DNA from: UBA6522 sp963664945
GTDB lineage: Bacteria > Pseudomonadota > Gammaproteobacteria > Steroidobacterales > Rariloculaceae
Length of the DNA: 64,000 nucleotides
Direction of reading: 5' to 3'
NCBI GenBank assembly: GCA_963664945.1
Contig: OY761822.1
Span: forward strand, 3,720,001 to 3,784,000
Positions 1 to 8,607 of the stretch are shown piece by piece. Every line of letters starts with the position of its first letter. Within the stretch, counting starts at the first letter, position 1. Below the pieces are notes generated by a model that was not told the DNA's origin, did no database searches, and saw nothing but the letters and a program-made list of their open reading frames with translations. Both the position numbers and the translations under genes were made by a program.

Positions 1-240
1 CCGCCGCCCGGGCCGAGTCGGGCGCGGTGGCGCTTTACATGGAGCCGGGAATCGGGCGGGAAACCGGCCCGAGACGAATCGGCGCGCCAGCACAACCGGG
101 AAATCGACTTGCGTCCACGACCCAAGCCGGCTTGTCGAGCGTCATGAATGCGCACACGGTTGGGGAGTTGCACCGACGTGATCGGGCAATTTGAGCCGTT
201 ATTGTCGCGGATCTGATTTTGTCGTTTCCTTCGTCGTTTC

Positions 241-627
241 ATGACGAAGGAGGATGACTTGATGAAGGGAGTCAAGCGGGTAACGGTTCGCTGCTCGGCG
301 GAGGAGTGGCGTGTGATCGTGTCGCGGTTCGAGCGTAGCGGTCAGACGAGCAGGCGAGCCTGTTCGCGGCGCTGGGTCCGGGTCCGCCGCCGGCCGAGGA
401 CACCCCCACCCAGGAGATCGCCTACCGTCGTCGGGTGAAGCGCCGGGTCACGGGCGAGATTCTGACGCCGCCGGCGCCGCCGAACGTGTTGGGCCGCGCG
501 GCGGTGGACGTGAGTTTTTTGCCCGGTGCCGAGAGAGAGAACAGCGTCAGCGCACCGACCTGTTGCCGAACGACCCGTTCGGCAAGGTCCTGGCCTATGC
601 CGCGGACCGCGAAGCGGGCTTGCGTCC
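241..627 (+). pseudogene. IS66-family transposase relics (TnpA-like start, TnpC-like scraps)
   Basis: No intact reading frame remains, but three short stretches in different frames resemble IS66-family proteins. Near 270-345 the peptide SAEEWRVIVSRFERSG resembles the start of the TnpA accessory protein. Near 350-470 EIAYRRRVKRR resembles the N-terminal third of TnpC. Near 560-620 LLPNDPFGKVLAYAADREAG resembles the TnpC C-terminal segment (LPKS..G.AL.YAL). The frames are joined by frameshifts and deletions, so nothing functional is expected. A perfect hairpin (CCTTCGTC, 7-nt loop, GACGAAGG) lies at 228-250 just before the first scrap. The family call rests on short motifs and is inference. Bases 1-240 hold nothing else I can support. 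Confidence 0.45.
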
Positions 628-840
628 GGCTGGGCGAACTACTACGTCCTCGGCCAAGTCAGCCCGGCCTACAAGGCCGTGGACGAGCACGCGACCCGGC
701 GGCTGCGACGGTGGCTCTGTCGGAAACACAAGGTGCAAACCGGAGAATACGTGCGGTTCTCCAACCAGCGGCTGTGGCATGACCTCGGCCTGGTCAACCT
801 TGCGCCGAAGACCAAGGGCCTTCCGTGGGCGAAGGCATGA
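628..840 (+). pseudogene. Group II intron maturase, C-terminal fragment
   Basis: This 70-codon fragment starts abruptly at GWANYYVLGQVSPAYKAVD and ends in GLPWAKA before a stop. It is the maturase (X/GIIM) end of group II intron-encoded reverse transcriptases, where GWANYF, RLRRWL and a terminal LPWAKA-type tail are characteristic. The reverse transcriptase domain and everything upstream are missing; the frame joins directly to IS66-like sequence. The matching intron RNA 3' end follows immediately, so this is the 3' remnant of a retroelement, possibly one that sat inside the IS66 copy. It cannot be active. Confidence 0.75.
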
Positions 841-842
841 TC

Positions 843-894
843 TCGTCTGTAAGCCGGATGCCTTAGTAGGGCACGTCCGGTTTGATGAGCGGGG
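843..894 (+). ncRNA. Group II intron domain V remnant
   Basis: Directly after the maturase stop the sequence can fold as a bacterial group II intron domain V. AAGCCGGA near 851 pairs with TCCGGTTT near 876, around an inner stem with the conserved GCACGTCCGG strand. Flanking CTCGTCTGT and GATGAGCGGGG are the usual context of the intron 3' region. With the catalytic 5' domains and reverse transcriptase lost, it is a non-functional tail. Bases 895-1159 carry no recognisable gene. A 12-bp direct repeat, TGTTTCCATGTA, occurs near 1079 and again near 1147, just before the IS1634 coding region. Confidence 0.7.
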
Positions 895-1222
895 ACTGGA
901 AACGTGGCCATGGGAGCCGGACTGCGGCCCGGCGCGAAAGCGTCGGAACTGCCACCGGACCCTACCGCTGACGCGCCAGTCCTCGACTCTACCACCCATC
1001 CAATCCCGTCTGAGTTTTCTATCCCGTTGATTTTGCGGCGAATCCTGTCGCCGAAGTCGCGTTTCTACCTGCAGTTGTGTTTCCATGTATAGTTCCCAAT
1101 ATGTGGGTTGTATTGCTCTTATTGTAGGTATATCATGCCAACATCTTGTTTCCATGTAAGGCCGCCCCCTGTCCTACCACATCGAAACCATCCCCAACCG
1201 CAACAGCCCCCCCGCCATCCTG

Positions 1223-2950
1223 TTGCGAAAAGCCTGGCGAGAAGGCAAACGCATCCGAAAGCAAACCATCGCCAACCTCACCCACCTGCCCCCCGATCTC
1301 GTCGAAGGCATCCGCCGCGTGCTCAAGGGCGGCGTGGTGCTGGGCTCCGCGCACGAGGCGTTTATCGTGCAACGCTCCCTGCCCCACGGGCACGTGGCCG
1401 CCGTGCTGGGGTTGTGCCGGCAGTTGGGATTGCCCCGGCTGTTGCACCGCACCGCCGGGCGCATGCGCGAACTGGCCCTGGCGGGGCTCGTCGCGCGCGT
1501 GCTCTCGCCGGCCTCCAAGCTGGCCACCGCCCGCCAGTTGTCCCCCGACACCGCCGCCTCCAGCCTCGGCGCGGTGCTGGGCCTGGGCGAGGTCACCGGC
1601 AACGAGGTGTTGAACATGCTCGATTGGCTGCTCAAGCGCCAACCGTGGATCGAACGCAGTCTGGCGCGGCGGTACCTGAAGGACGCCACCGTGGTACTCT
1701 ACGACATGACCTCCAGCTACCTGGAGGGGCGCGGTTGCCCGTTGGCCCGGTTCGGTCACAACCGCGACGGCAAGCGCGGCAAGCGGCAGATCGCCATCGG
1801 CCTTCTGTGCACCGGGGAGGGTTGCCCGATCGCGGTGGAGGTGTTCGCCGGCAACACCGCCGATCCGAGCACGGTCCCCGCGCAGGTGGCCAAGCTGAAG
1901 AAACGCTTCAACGTCGAGCGCATCGCCCTGGTGGGCGACCGGGGCATGCTGACCACCGCGCGCATCCGCCAGACCGTGGCCCCGGCGGGGCTGGACTGGA
2001 TCTCGGCGTTGAAAACCGCCGACCTGCGCAAGCTGCTCAAACCGCTCAAGGACGGGCGTCCCGCGCCGCTTCAACCCGACGCGTTGCAATCCGACGCGGT
2101 GGCCGAGATCCTCAGCCCCGACTTCCCCGGCGAGCGTCTGGTGGTGTGCCTGAATCCGCGCCTGCGCCAGGAGCGCGCGCGCAAGCGAGAAGACCTCCTG
2201 CAAGCCACCGAGGCGATCCTTCGGCGCATCGCCGACATCGTGCGCCGAAAGGGGTCCAAGCTACGCGGTCTCGAGAAGATCAACCGCCGGGTGGGTCGGG
2301 AAGCCAACCGGCGCAAGGTGGAAAAACACTTCGATATCGCGGTCACGGACGACGACCTGACGTTCAAGCGCAACGCCGGGAAAATCGCCGCCGAAGCCCG
2401 CCTAGACGGCATCTACATCGTGCGCACCAGCCTCGATGCCCACGCCCTCGATGCCCAACGGGCCGTGGCCGCCTACAAATCGCTGGCCCGCGTGGAACGC
2501 GCGTTCCGCAACCTCAAGACCGCCCGGCTCCAAATCAGACCCGTGTACGTGTACAGCCCCGAGCGCGTGCGCGCGCACGTGTTCCTGTGCACCCTGGCCT
2601 GCCACGTGGAGTGGCACCTGCGACGGCGACTGGCCCCCTTGCTGTTCGAGGACGACGACCCCAAAGGCGCCCGCGCCCAGCGTACCTCGCCCGTGCAACC
2701 GGCCCGAACCTCCGAACGGGCGCGGCGAAAGAGCGCAACCAAAACCACCGCCGAGGGCCTGCCCGTGCACAGCCTGTCCACCCTGCTGGACGACCTGGCC
2801 ACGCTGGCGTTGAACACCGTGCATCTGCCGGACAACCCCGAGAACCGCTTCGCCGTGGCCACCCAACCGACCCCGCTGCAGCGATGCGCCTTCGAGTTGC
2901 TCGACGTCGACCCAGCCAAAATGTTCCCAGTACGCGTCCAGGTTGAATAA
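1223..2950 (+). CDS. IS1634-family transposase
   Basis: A 575-residue DDE transposase of the IS1634 group (IS4-like RNase H fold). Visible landmarks are YDMTSSYLEG (first Asp, about residue 158), LVGDRGML (second Asp, about residue 238) and ARVERAFRNLK (catalytic Glu region, about residue 435), within a long arginine-rich protein. The TTG at 1223 is only a formal start: homology-like sequence (YHIETIPNRNSPPAILLRKA) runs upstream in the same frame to about 1160, where an ATG is followed at once by TAA. The true start is therefore uncertain (CTG at 1169 is possible) and the 5' end may be damaged. I could not identify convincing terminal inverted repeats. Confidence 0.85.
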   Translation: MRKAWREGKRIRKQTIANLTHLPPDLVEGIRRVLKGGVVLGSAHEAFIVQRSLPHGHVAAVLGLCRQLGLPRLLHRTAGRMRELALAGLVARVLSPASKLATARQLSPDTAASSLGAVLGLGEVTGNEVLNMLDWLLKRQPWIERSLARRYLKDATVVLYDMTSSYLEGRGCPLARFGHNRDGKRGKRQIAIGLLCTGEGCPIAVEVFAGNTADPSTVPAQVAKLKKRFNVERIALVGDRGMLTTARIRQTVAPAGLDWISALKTADLRKLLKPLKDGRPAPLQPDALQSDAVAEILSPDFPGERLVVCLNPRLRQERARKREDLLQATEAILRRIADIVRRKGSKLRGLEKINRRVGREANRRKVEKHFDIAVTDDDLTFKRNAGKIAAEARLDGIYIVRTSLDAHALDAQRAVAAYKSLARVERAFRNLKTARLQIRPVYVYSPERVRAHVFLCTLACHVEWHLRRRLAPLLFEDDDPKGARAQRTSPVQPARTSERARRKSATKTTAEGLPVHSLSTLLDDLATLALNTVHLPDNPENRFAVATQPTPLQRCAFELLDVDPAKMFPVRVQVE

Positions 2951-3005
2951 CGCTAACTCGCTGAAACGATTACACTATTCGCTAAATCGGCGCGTGAACT
3001 TACGC

Positions 3006-4139
3006 CTAACTGTCTACACCTCCCCAGATCGCCTCGGCCGTGGCAACCACCAGTTCCAGCTTGCGCTTCTGCTCGTCGTTCGTGAGCGTGTTGCCCTCTT
3101 CGGTGGAGGCAAACCCGCACTGGGGAGCGATCCCGAGCTGGTCGATGTCGGCGTACCGGGAGGCTTCGTCGAAGCGCCGCCTGAGATCGTCCAGGGACTC
3201 GAGCTTCGGAGTCTTGGTGGTGATGAATCCGGGCAGTACTCGCTTGTTCCCCTTTGGCAGCAGCCGCAGCGGCTCCAGTCCGCCGGCTCGTTCGCTGTCG
3301 TACTCCATGAAATAGATGTCGATGCCGGTTTCGTTGAAGACGGCGTCGGCCGCAGGGTCGTAAGCGCCCTGTGCGCTCCAGGTGGAGACAAAGTTTCCGC
3401 GGCACAGATGCATTGCGATGACCATGTCCGAGGGTCGCTCCGCGATGGCTTCGCGCATGACCCTCGCGTAGCGGTGGATCAGCCAATCGGGATCGAATCC
3501 TTCCGCCCGCTTCTGTTCCCGCTCTCCGGGGTCGCACAGATAGGCGAAAAAGATGTCGTCCATCTGCAGGTACCTGCAACCGGCCCGGTAGAAGGCGTCC
3601 GCCGCTTTCGCGTACGTTCGCGTGAGGTCGTCGAAAAACAATTCGACGTCGGCGTACTCCGCCGGCCCGATGTCATCCGGCGCGATGCGAAAGTGGCAGG
3701 CGCTCGGGCCCGGAATCGAAATTTTGGGTTGCACCCTGGCGATCGAGGCAACGTACCTGAAATGATCCAGCATGGGATGGTCCGACGGGAAATCGAGGCG
3801 CCCGGTGATCGTGGGAAAGATGGGCGGCAGCCGGACTCCGTGAAACGGGATTCCTTCATCCCGTTCCACCAGCGTCAGGCCCGTCAGCGCGCCCATGAAG
3901 TCGTAGTGCCAGAACCGCCGCCGAAACTCGCCGTCGGTCACGGCCATCAGCCCCAGGTCTTCCTGCATTCGCACAGCGGTCTCGATGGCTTCGTTTTCGA
4001 CCGCCACGAGATCCGTGTGGGTCGTAAAGCCGTCCGGACCTATGCGGTCGGCATGATGGGTTTGACGGGCGTCGTGGACCGTGCGCGGTCTCAGCAGGCT
4101 ACCCACGTGATCTGCGCGAAACGGCGCTGTCGCATTCAT
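3006..4139 (-). CDS. MetE C-terminal-like (cobalamin-independent methionine synthase II family) methyltransferase
   Basis: A 377-residue single-domain relative of the catalytic half of cobalamin-independent methionine synthase (YxjG/YxjH-like). HVGS lies at residues 11-14. The expected zinc-binding residues are visible as H244 and C246 in MHLCRGN and C341 in PQCGFAS, with Asp-rich QMDDIFF near residue 192. Members of this family transfer a methyl group to a thiol such as homocysteine, but many lack the N-terminal folate-binding half, so the methyl donor is unknown here. The start ATG is divergent from, and close to, the SEC-C protein gene. No met or cobalamin genes are nearby, so the pathway assignment is tentative. 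Confidence 0.85.
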   Translation of the reverse strand: MNATAPFRADHVGSLLRPRTVHDARQTHHADRIGPDGFTTHTDLVAVENEAIETAVRMQEDLGLMAVTDGEFRRRFWHYDFMGALTGLTLVERDEGIPFHGVRLPPIFPTITGRLDFPSDHPMLDHFRYVASIARVQPKISIPGPSACHFRIAPDDIGPAEYADVELFFDDLTRTYAKAADAFYRAGCRYLQMDDIFFAYLCDPGEREQKRAEGFDPDWLIHRYARVMREAIAERPSDMVIAMHLCRGNFVSTWSAQGAYDPAADAVFNETGIDIYFMEYDSERAGGLEPLRLLPKGNKRVLPGFITTKTPKLESLDDLRRRFDEASRYADIDQLGIAPQCGFASTEEGNTLTNDEQKRKLELVVATAEAIWGGVDS

Positions 4140-4219
4140 TGAAAAACCTCCGTCAATCTCTCATGTGCCTGTGTGCCATTGAACCATTGCTTGATGTATA
4201 TTTGGAGCACCAATCCAAA

Positions 4220-4480
4220 ATGAACGCCGAGAGGCTTTCGAAGATGGCAAAGATCGGACGCAATCAACCCTGCCCTTGCGGGAGCGGCCTGAAGTACAAG
4301 AAATGTTGCGCGACGAAGGAGGCCAAGACCCCGATCGGGTTGCGGATCGTAGCAGCAGTGGTGGCCGTATTCCTGATCGGCGGGCTCGTCGTATTCCTCA
4401 CCAACATCGACGACTACGATCCCAGCGCAAGCCCCGGCCCCGGCCGCGTCTGGTCGGAAGAGCACGGCCACTGGCACTAG
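4220..4480 (+). CDS. SEC-C zinc-motif membrane-anchored small protein
   Basis: A short protein of about 86 residues with a textbook SEC-C motif, CPCGSGLKYKKCC, that binds one zinc ion. It is followed by a single transmembrane helix (GLRIVAAVVAVFLIGGLVVF) and a short hydrophilic tail ending in HGHWH. The motif is shared with the SecA tail and many small proteins of unknown role. The frame is open from 4139, but that would overlap the divergent gene's start; ATG at 4220 or 4244 fits better. Its function cannot be given beyond zinc binding and membrane attachment. Confidence 0.7.
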   Translation: MNAERLSKMAKIGRNQPCPCGSGLKYKKCCATKEAKTPIGLRIVAAVVAVFLIGGLVVFLTNIDDYDPSASPGPGRVWSEEHGHWH

Positions 4481-4608
4481 CAACCCGCGGCAACGCGAAC
4501 GCGGCAGGTGCCGGCACCCGGCGTTTGCGGTGCCGCGAGCGCCGCGCAATACAGAGGACCATCGAGTAGGCCCGCAGACTAGACGGGCGGACTCGACGGT
4601 GGTGCGGC

Positions 4609-4629
4609 AGAGGCTGCGCCGCAGCCTCT
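4609..4629. terminator. Hairpin at the end of the TonB receptor gene
   Basis: A perfect 9-bp inverted repeat, AGAGGCTGC and GCAGCCTCT with a 3-nt loop, overlaps the stop codon of the TonB-dependent receptor gene. It sits between the convergent ends of that gene and the SEC-C gene. It has no T-run on either side, so a rho-independent terminator is possible but not well supported. The rest of 4481-4627 holds nothing I recognise. Confidence 0.35.
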
Positions 4630-7588
4630 ACTCCAACAGATCCCAGTACAACTGAGCCCCGAAACGCCGTTCATACGGCGGCAGAAACGTTCCCGAACCC
4701 TGCTCCAGGTAGAGTTCCCCGGTTACATTGTCGATGAAGAAGCCCAGGCGGAAGGAGTCGGTGGGCCGCCACGTGTAATTGAAGTCCAGGTACGCGGCCG
4801 GGTCGATGGCGACGGTGCCCACCCGATCGGTGACTCCGGAGGTGTACCGGGCGATCAGCCGGGCACTGTGATTGCCGCTGTCAACGCCGATTGGAATGCT
4901 GGCTCGAATCTTCGGCATCGTGGGCGCCAGCACGCCGCGCGCATCGCCCAGGAAACCGAGCGCGTCCACCACCTCCGCACCCTCGGTTTCCTGCGTGTCG
5001 TATTTCACGGCATAGCTGAGTTGCGGGCGCAAGGAGACGTATCCGATTCCGGTGTCGGTGCCGTACTGCACGCCGAGATCCACCGCCTGGGTCTCGATCC
5101 GCGCGACATTCTTGGAAGTCCCGTACACCACGGTCGGTACGTTGCGACCGTTCGGATCATAGGGGGCCGAAAAGTCGAAGCAGGAACCGAATTGCGCCGG
5201 GTTTCCGGTCACCGGATCGATCTCCGGATTGACCGGCAGATTCTCCCAGACATCGGGACGTATGCCGCGCCGGTCGGCAATGTTACCGACATCGTACTCG
5301 CGGATATGGCACTCGGCCTCCTGAAGCCGGGCCGCAATGCTGACGACCCGGATCAGGTTTGTGAATTCAACGCTGATAAAGTCGAACGAAACCGACAGAT
5401 CGCTCCCCTCCAGGTCGAAGCTGTAGTCCCCTCCGAAGGTGATGTTTTCCGACGACTGCGGCTGCAGGTCTGGATTACCCTGCTGGAGACTCAACAGTTG
5501 CACGTTGGCCCGCATCGGGTTTCCGGGCGAGACGACACGTTCGTCTGCCGCCCAGAGAAAACGCCGTTCCTGGATAGTGATGTCGCCGCTGTGGATGATC
5601 GACGGTGCCCGGAAGGACGTGCCGTAGGAGCCCCGTAATGTGAATTGGTCCGTCGCGGCCCAGTTCAATCCTACCTTCGGATCCAGGGACGAGAACCCGG
5701 TGTTGTACTCTTCCTGGCGGGCTGCAACCTGCATGCTCAACCGGTCCGTCAACGGCAGGCCGACCTCGGCATAGACGGAGTTCACATCCGCCTCGCCCGC
5801 GATGTTGTTCCCCGGAAAAGTCTGCCCATCCAATGCGGCGGACAGGGTGTATGCACTGCGAGTCACGGACAACTCATCCGTACGTCGGGCGAAGCCTATC
5901 GACCAGCCGACGGGACCTCCGGACAGTTCCCCCGCGAACCCGGTCAAGTTGACGGAAAGATCCGTGAAGTCCGAAGCAAAGACGCTCTCGTCCTCGGGTG
6001 TGATGTAGTCCATCAAGTCCGGATCGTTCGCCAGGCCAAGCTCTGCCGCGTTGGAAAGCCCGGCGCTCATGAAGGGATTGTAGTACTGGCATCCTCCAAT
6101 ACCCGCATCGGCAGCGGTCGCGGCGGTGGAGCAGCCCGAGCCGCCCAGACCCATCAGGGCGCGACCGAAACGTTCCACATGCGCGACACGGAGCGAGTGC
6201 CGCACTTCGTTTGTGGCCACGACGTAATTTGCGTCCAGTGTCCAATCGTCGGTGAGTTCCACCTCCACACCGAACGAACCCCGCAGCAAATCGTAGTCAT
6301 GCCTCGAGTTCATCAGGCCGCCGAAGCTGAACGGGCTCATTTCTATTCCCGTGAAGCCTGCGGCGTTATCCCATGCAGCGTCGAGGCTGCGGTTGTACAC
6401 CACGCCGGGGTGATCGTTCGGGATCACAAAGCCGTAGCGCACGGGTTCTCCGCTGCCGATCGTCACGTTGGAAGCGTTAAGGTAGCCTTCATAGTCATTT
6501 TGCGACTTGCGCGAATAGGTGACCTCACCGTCCACCTTGACGTTGGGCGCAAACTGGTGCTCCAGGGCCGTGAACAGGCTGATGTCCCGCCTTTCCAGTT
6601 GCTGATTCGGCACGGCTGCCTGGTTGAAGTGCTCGCATTTCGAACTGCCTGGCTGGGTCGTGGGCAAGCCTCTGCCCAGGGAAGTCCGGGTATTTGGCAG
6701 CAGCAGTCCCGCCTGAATGGGATCCAGGCCGAGGGCGTTGTGGTCGCCGCACAGCGGATCGGCCAGCCCCGTCACGCGGCTGCGCGGATTCAGGGGTCCC
6801 CCGGTCAGCGTGGCATAGGTGAGCGCACCGGTGTCCCGGCGATCATCGAACACGTCCTGATTGACCGTCGGGTCGGGGTAGTAGGCGGCATTGCCCGTCT
6901 GGAACCCGTCCAGCGGATCCGACTGGCGCAGTTCCATGGAAAATATCATGTTGGTATCGTCGCTGCCGGCGCCGAACAGTGCGCCGAGGGTCGCATCGGG
7001 CGTACCCCATTGGTCCTGGAACATGGTCGAGCGCGCCTGGAGCTTCGCACCGCGGAAACTGTAGTTGGGTATGACGTTGACGACACCGGCGACCGCGTCC
7101 GAGCCGTAGATGGCCGAGCCTCCGTCGCCCAGAACCTGGACGCTGCCCACGGCGATGGACGGAATCGTGGAGTTGAGGTCGACGGTTCGCCAACCCGAGT
7201 CCCGGTTGAAGGCCGGGTACTCGATGGTGCGCCTGCCGTCAATGAGAATCAGCGTGTTCTGCGAGCCGAGCCCACGCAGATTGACTCCGGTTTCCCTGTT
7301 GCCCGCATTTCTCAGAACACCGCTGGCGCTGGTTTCCTGACTCAGATCGGGTGCGGCATAGTTTGAGGTGAGATGCCGCTGCAGGTACTCGCTCACACTG
7401 GTTGTCGGGCGCTCGAGCATATCCTCGGCCCCCACAATCACCACTGGCGAAGAAGAATCCTCCAGGTCCAGAACGCGCGAACCGGTCACGATCACTTCCT
7501 CCAGGAGATCGTCATCCTCCTGAGCGAAAGCCGGCAGAGAGGCAAGGCTACCGAGTAGTGCGAGCGACAGAACTTTCCTTACTTGCAT
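4628..7588 (-). CDS. TonB-dependent outer-membrane receptor
   Basis: A 986-residue outer-membrane receptor with a clear signal peptide (LALLGSLASLPAFAQ). An N-terminal segment EEVIVTGSRV resembles a TonB box, and a plug domain follows (about residues 45-170, with GLGSQNTLILIDGRR). The beta-barrel ends in a typical aromatic-rich strand, FGAQLYWDLLE. The length and many Asn/Asp-rich loops fit the large receptors of marine gammaproteobacteria that import oligosaccharides, peptides or chelates; the substrate is not evident. It is transcribed divergently from a MarR regulator, and a TGTAA-N7-TTACA palindrome lies 127 bp upstream of its ATG, so MarR control is likely. Confidence 0.92.
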   Translation of the reverse strand: MQVRKVLSLALLGSLASLPAFAQEDDDLLEEVIVTGSRVLDLEDSSSPVVIVGAEDMLERPTTSVSEYLQRHLTSNYAAPDLSQETSASGVLRNAGNRETGVNLRGLGSQNTLILIDGRRTIEYPAFNRDSGWRTVDLNSTIPSIAVGSVQVLGDGGSAIYGSDAVAGVVNVIPNYSFRGAKLQARSTMFQDQWGTPDATLGALFGAGSDDTNMIFSMELRQSDPLDGFQTGNAAYYPDPTVNQDVFDDRRDTGALTYATLTGGPLNPRSRVTGLADPLCGDHNALGLDPIQAGLLLPNTRTSLGRGLPTTQPGSSKCEHFNQAAVPNQQLERRDISLFTALEHQFAPNVKVDGEVTYSRKSQNDYEGYLNASNVTIGSGEPVRYGFVIPNDHPGVVYNRSLDAAWDNAAGFTGIEMSPFSFGGLMNSRHDYDLLRGSFGVEVELTDDWTLDANYVVATNEVRHSLRVAHVERFGRALMGLGGSGCSTAATAADAGIGGCQYYNPFMSAGLSNAAELGLANDPDLMDYITPEDESVFASDFTDLSVNLTGFAGELSGGPVGWSIGFARRTDELSVTRSAYTLSAALDGQTFPGNNIAGEADVNSVYAEVGLPLTDRLSMQVAARQEEYNTGFSSLDPKVGLNWAATDQFTLRGSYGTSFRAPSIIHSGDITIQERRFLWAADERVVSPGNPMRANVQLLSLQQGNPDLQPQSSENITFGGDYSFDLEGSDLSVSFDFISVEFTNLIRVVSIAARLQEAECHIREYDVGNIADRRGIRPDVWENLPVNPEIDPVTGNPAQFGSCFDFSAPYDPNGRNVPTVVYGTSKNVARIETQAVDLGVQYGTDTGIGYVSLRPQLSYAVKYDTQETEGAEVVDALGFLGDARGVLAPTMPKIRASIPIGVDSGNHSARLIARYTSGVTDRVGTVAIDPAAYLDFNYTWRPTDSFRLGFFIDNVTGELYLEQGSGTFLPPYERRFGAQLYWDLLE

Positions 7589-7714
7589 TTGTATTTACTC
7601 CGAGGGTCTTGATGAACCACCCATGTCGACGTGGATTGGAAATCGCGCAAGATCTTTAATTTTCCGGACAAGAATGCACCCACAGTCGCGATCTACTACA
7701 GGGTCCTCCTGAAA

Positions 7715-7731
7715 TGTAACAATCCATTACA
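7715..7731. promoter_or_regulatory. Palindrome 1 (TGTAA-N7-TTACA), candidate MarR operator on the receptor side
   Basis: The 17-bp perfect palindrome TGTAACAATCCATTACA lies 127 bp upstream of the TonB receptor start; flanking A and T extend it by one pair on each side. A second palindrome with identical half-sites and spacing occurs 132 bp away in the same intergenic region. MarR dimers bind 16-20 bp palindromes, often between a divergent target and their own gene, so this is a good operator candidate. The regulator assignment is inference from position. Confidence 0.6.
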
Positions 7732-7846
7732 TAAACTGCAATGAGTATCACGTCAAGAATGCCTATAGTCACCGCCACTTTTACAAGTGTTGTGCACTCT
7801 GTGCGGGCGATTAGCAAGGAGAATTTGCGTACCCGGCCGGCCATTT

Positions 7847-7863
7847 TGTAATGTGACGTTACA
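7847..7863. promoter_or_regulatory. Palindrome 2 (TGTAA-N7-TTACA), candidate MarR operator on the regulator side
   Basis: TGTAATGTGACGTTACA repeats the half-sites and 7-bp spacer length of the palindrome at 7715-7731, with an unrelated spacer sequence. It ends 127 bp before the ATG of the MarR gene, mirroring the distance of the first palindrome from the receptor ATG. The conserved arms with a free spacer are what a dimeric regulator would select. Confidence 0.6.
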
Positions 7864-7990
7864 GACACCCGTCCGCTGGCCGTTCGATCCAGACTGATTC
7901 CGGCTGGCCGACCCGACATTTTTCGGTGATTGCAGGACCAAGAGGAGAATTGCCATCAAGTACCAGAAAAGTGAGCGCCTCATTTGCCCG

Positions 7991-8422
7991 ATGCTGCGGC
8001 AGGCCGATACCGGCATATTGAAACTGGTGTCAGAGATACTGTCCGAAGCCGGGTTGGCGCCTGGCCAATATGCTCTCCTATTGATGATGTCCGAGAATCC
8101 GGGCCGTTCCCAATCCTGGCTGGCCAGAGAGGCCGGACTCGAGCGCCAGAACCTGCTTCCTGTCGTCGAGCGACTGGAGCGACTCGGCTACCTGCTCAGG
8201 CGCACCAACGAAAAGGATCGCCGCTCATCCGCAATTCACGTAACCGATTCGGGCGAACGGGTTCTGCGTAGAATCGGGCCACGGCTAAGGGATTTCGAGG
8301 CCGAGCTGGACAGCCTTTTTACAAAAGCGGATCGCGCAATTCTGCTTGCAGCGTTACACAAGCTTGAATCGTTTGCGAGGTCGCGTTCCCGACAGAAACG
8401 TCAACGCGACAACTCTCGCTGA
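7991..8422 (+). CDS. MarR-family transcriptional regulator
   Basis: A 143-residue protein with the MarR winged helix-turn-helix: recognition region SWLAREAGLERQNLLPVVER, then LERLGYLLRRTNEKDRRSS, whose DRR wing motif is a hallmark of the family. The rest is helical dimerisation. It is divergent from the TonB receptor gene, and both genes have a matching palindrome in front, which suggests it represses itself and the receptor in response to a small ligand. The ATG at 7991 has no clear ribosome site. Sequence reads in frame back to an ATT at 7949 preceded by AAGAGGAGA, so the natural protein may be 14 residues longer. Confidence 0.88.
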   Translation: MLRQADTGILKLVSEILSEAGLAPGQYALLLMMSENPGRSQSWLAREAGLERQNLLPVVERLERLGYLLRRTNEKDRRSSAIHVTDSGERVLRRIGPRLRDFEAELDSLFTKADRAILLAALHKLESFARSRSRQKRQRDNSR

Positions 8423-8503
8423 CGCGCACCATCCATCGGCCCGCAGAAAGAGGGATTCTGCGTTCGGCTGGCCAGGCTGCAATTTGCCACGGAGTCCCGA
8501 TGC

Positions 8504-8539
8504 TGCATCCACCTGGCAATGCCGTATCAGGTGGATGCA
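8504..8539. repeat. Repeated hairpin element, copy 1 (AATGCCGTATC core)
   Basis: A perfect 12-bp inverted repeat (TGCATCCACCTG / CAGGTGGATGCA) encloses GCAATGCCGTAT, 82 bp downstream of the MarR stop and just ahead of a T-run terminator. A related hairpin at 14832-14866 shares the AATGCCGTATC core and 27 of 35 positions, including one compensatory base-pair change in the stem. This indicates a small dispersed palindromic repeat; its function is unknown. Confidence 0.55.
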
Positions 8540-8567
8540 ATACCAGGGCCTGTTAACACTACCCGTG

Positions 8568-8592
8568 ATGGCTCTGCCGAGGCCATTTTTTT
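8568..8592 (+). terminator. Rho-independent terminator of the MarR gene
   Basis: ATGGCTC pairs with GAGGCCAT around a TGCC loop, leaving one bulged G, and is followed by seven T residues. It lies about 145 bp after the MarR stop, reads in the MarR direction, and separates that gene from the convergent permease gene. Confidence 0.6.
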
Positions 8593-8607
8593 GTCCGGCA
8601 AGGCGGC

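Noticed and set aside
1108..2946. 612-codon frame overlapping the IS1634 transposase
   Set aside because: Arg/Pro-rich translation without motifs; the other frame has the transposase DDE residues.
5645..7366. Long plus-strand open frame of 573 codons opposite the TonB receptor
   Set aside because: It is antisense to a receptor with signal peptide, plug and barrel end; the antisense protein has no family features and arises from GC-rich third positions.
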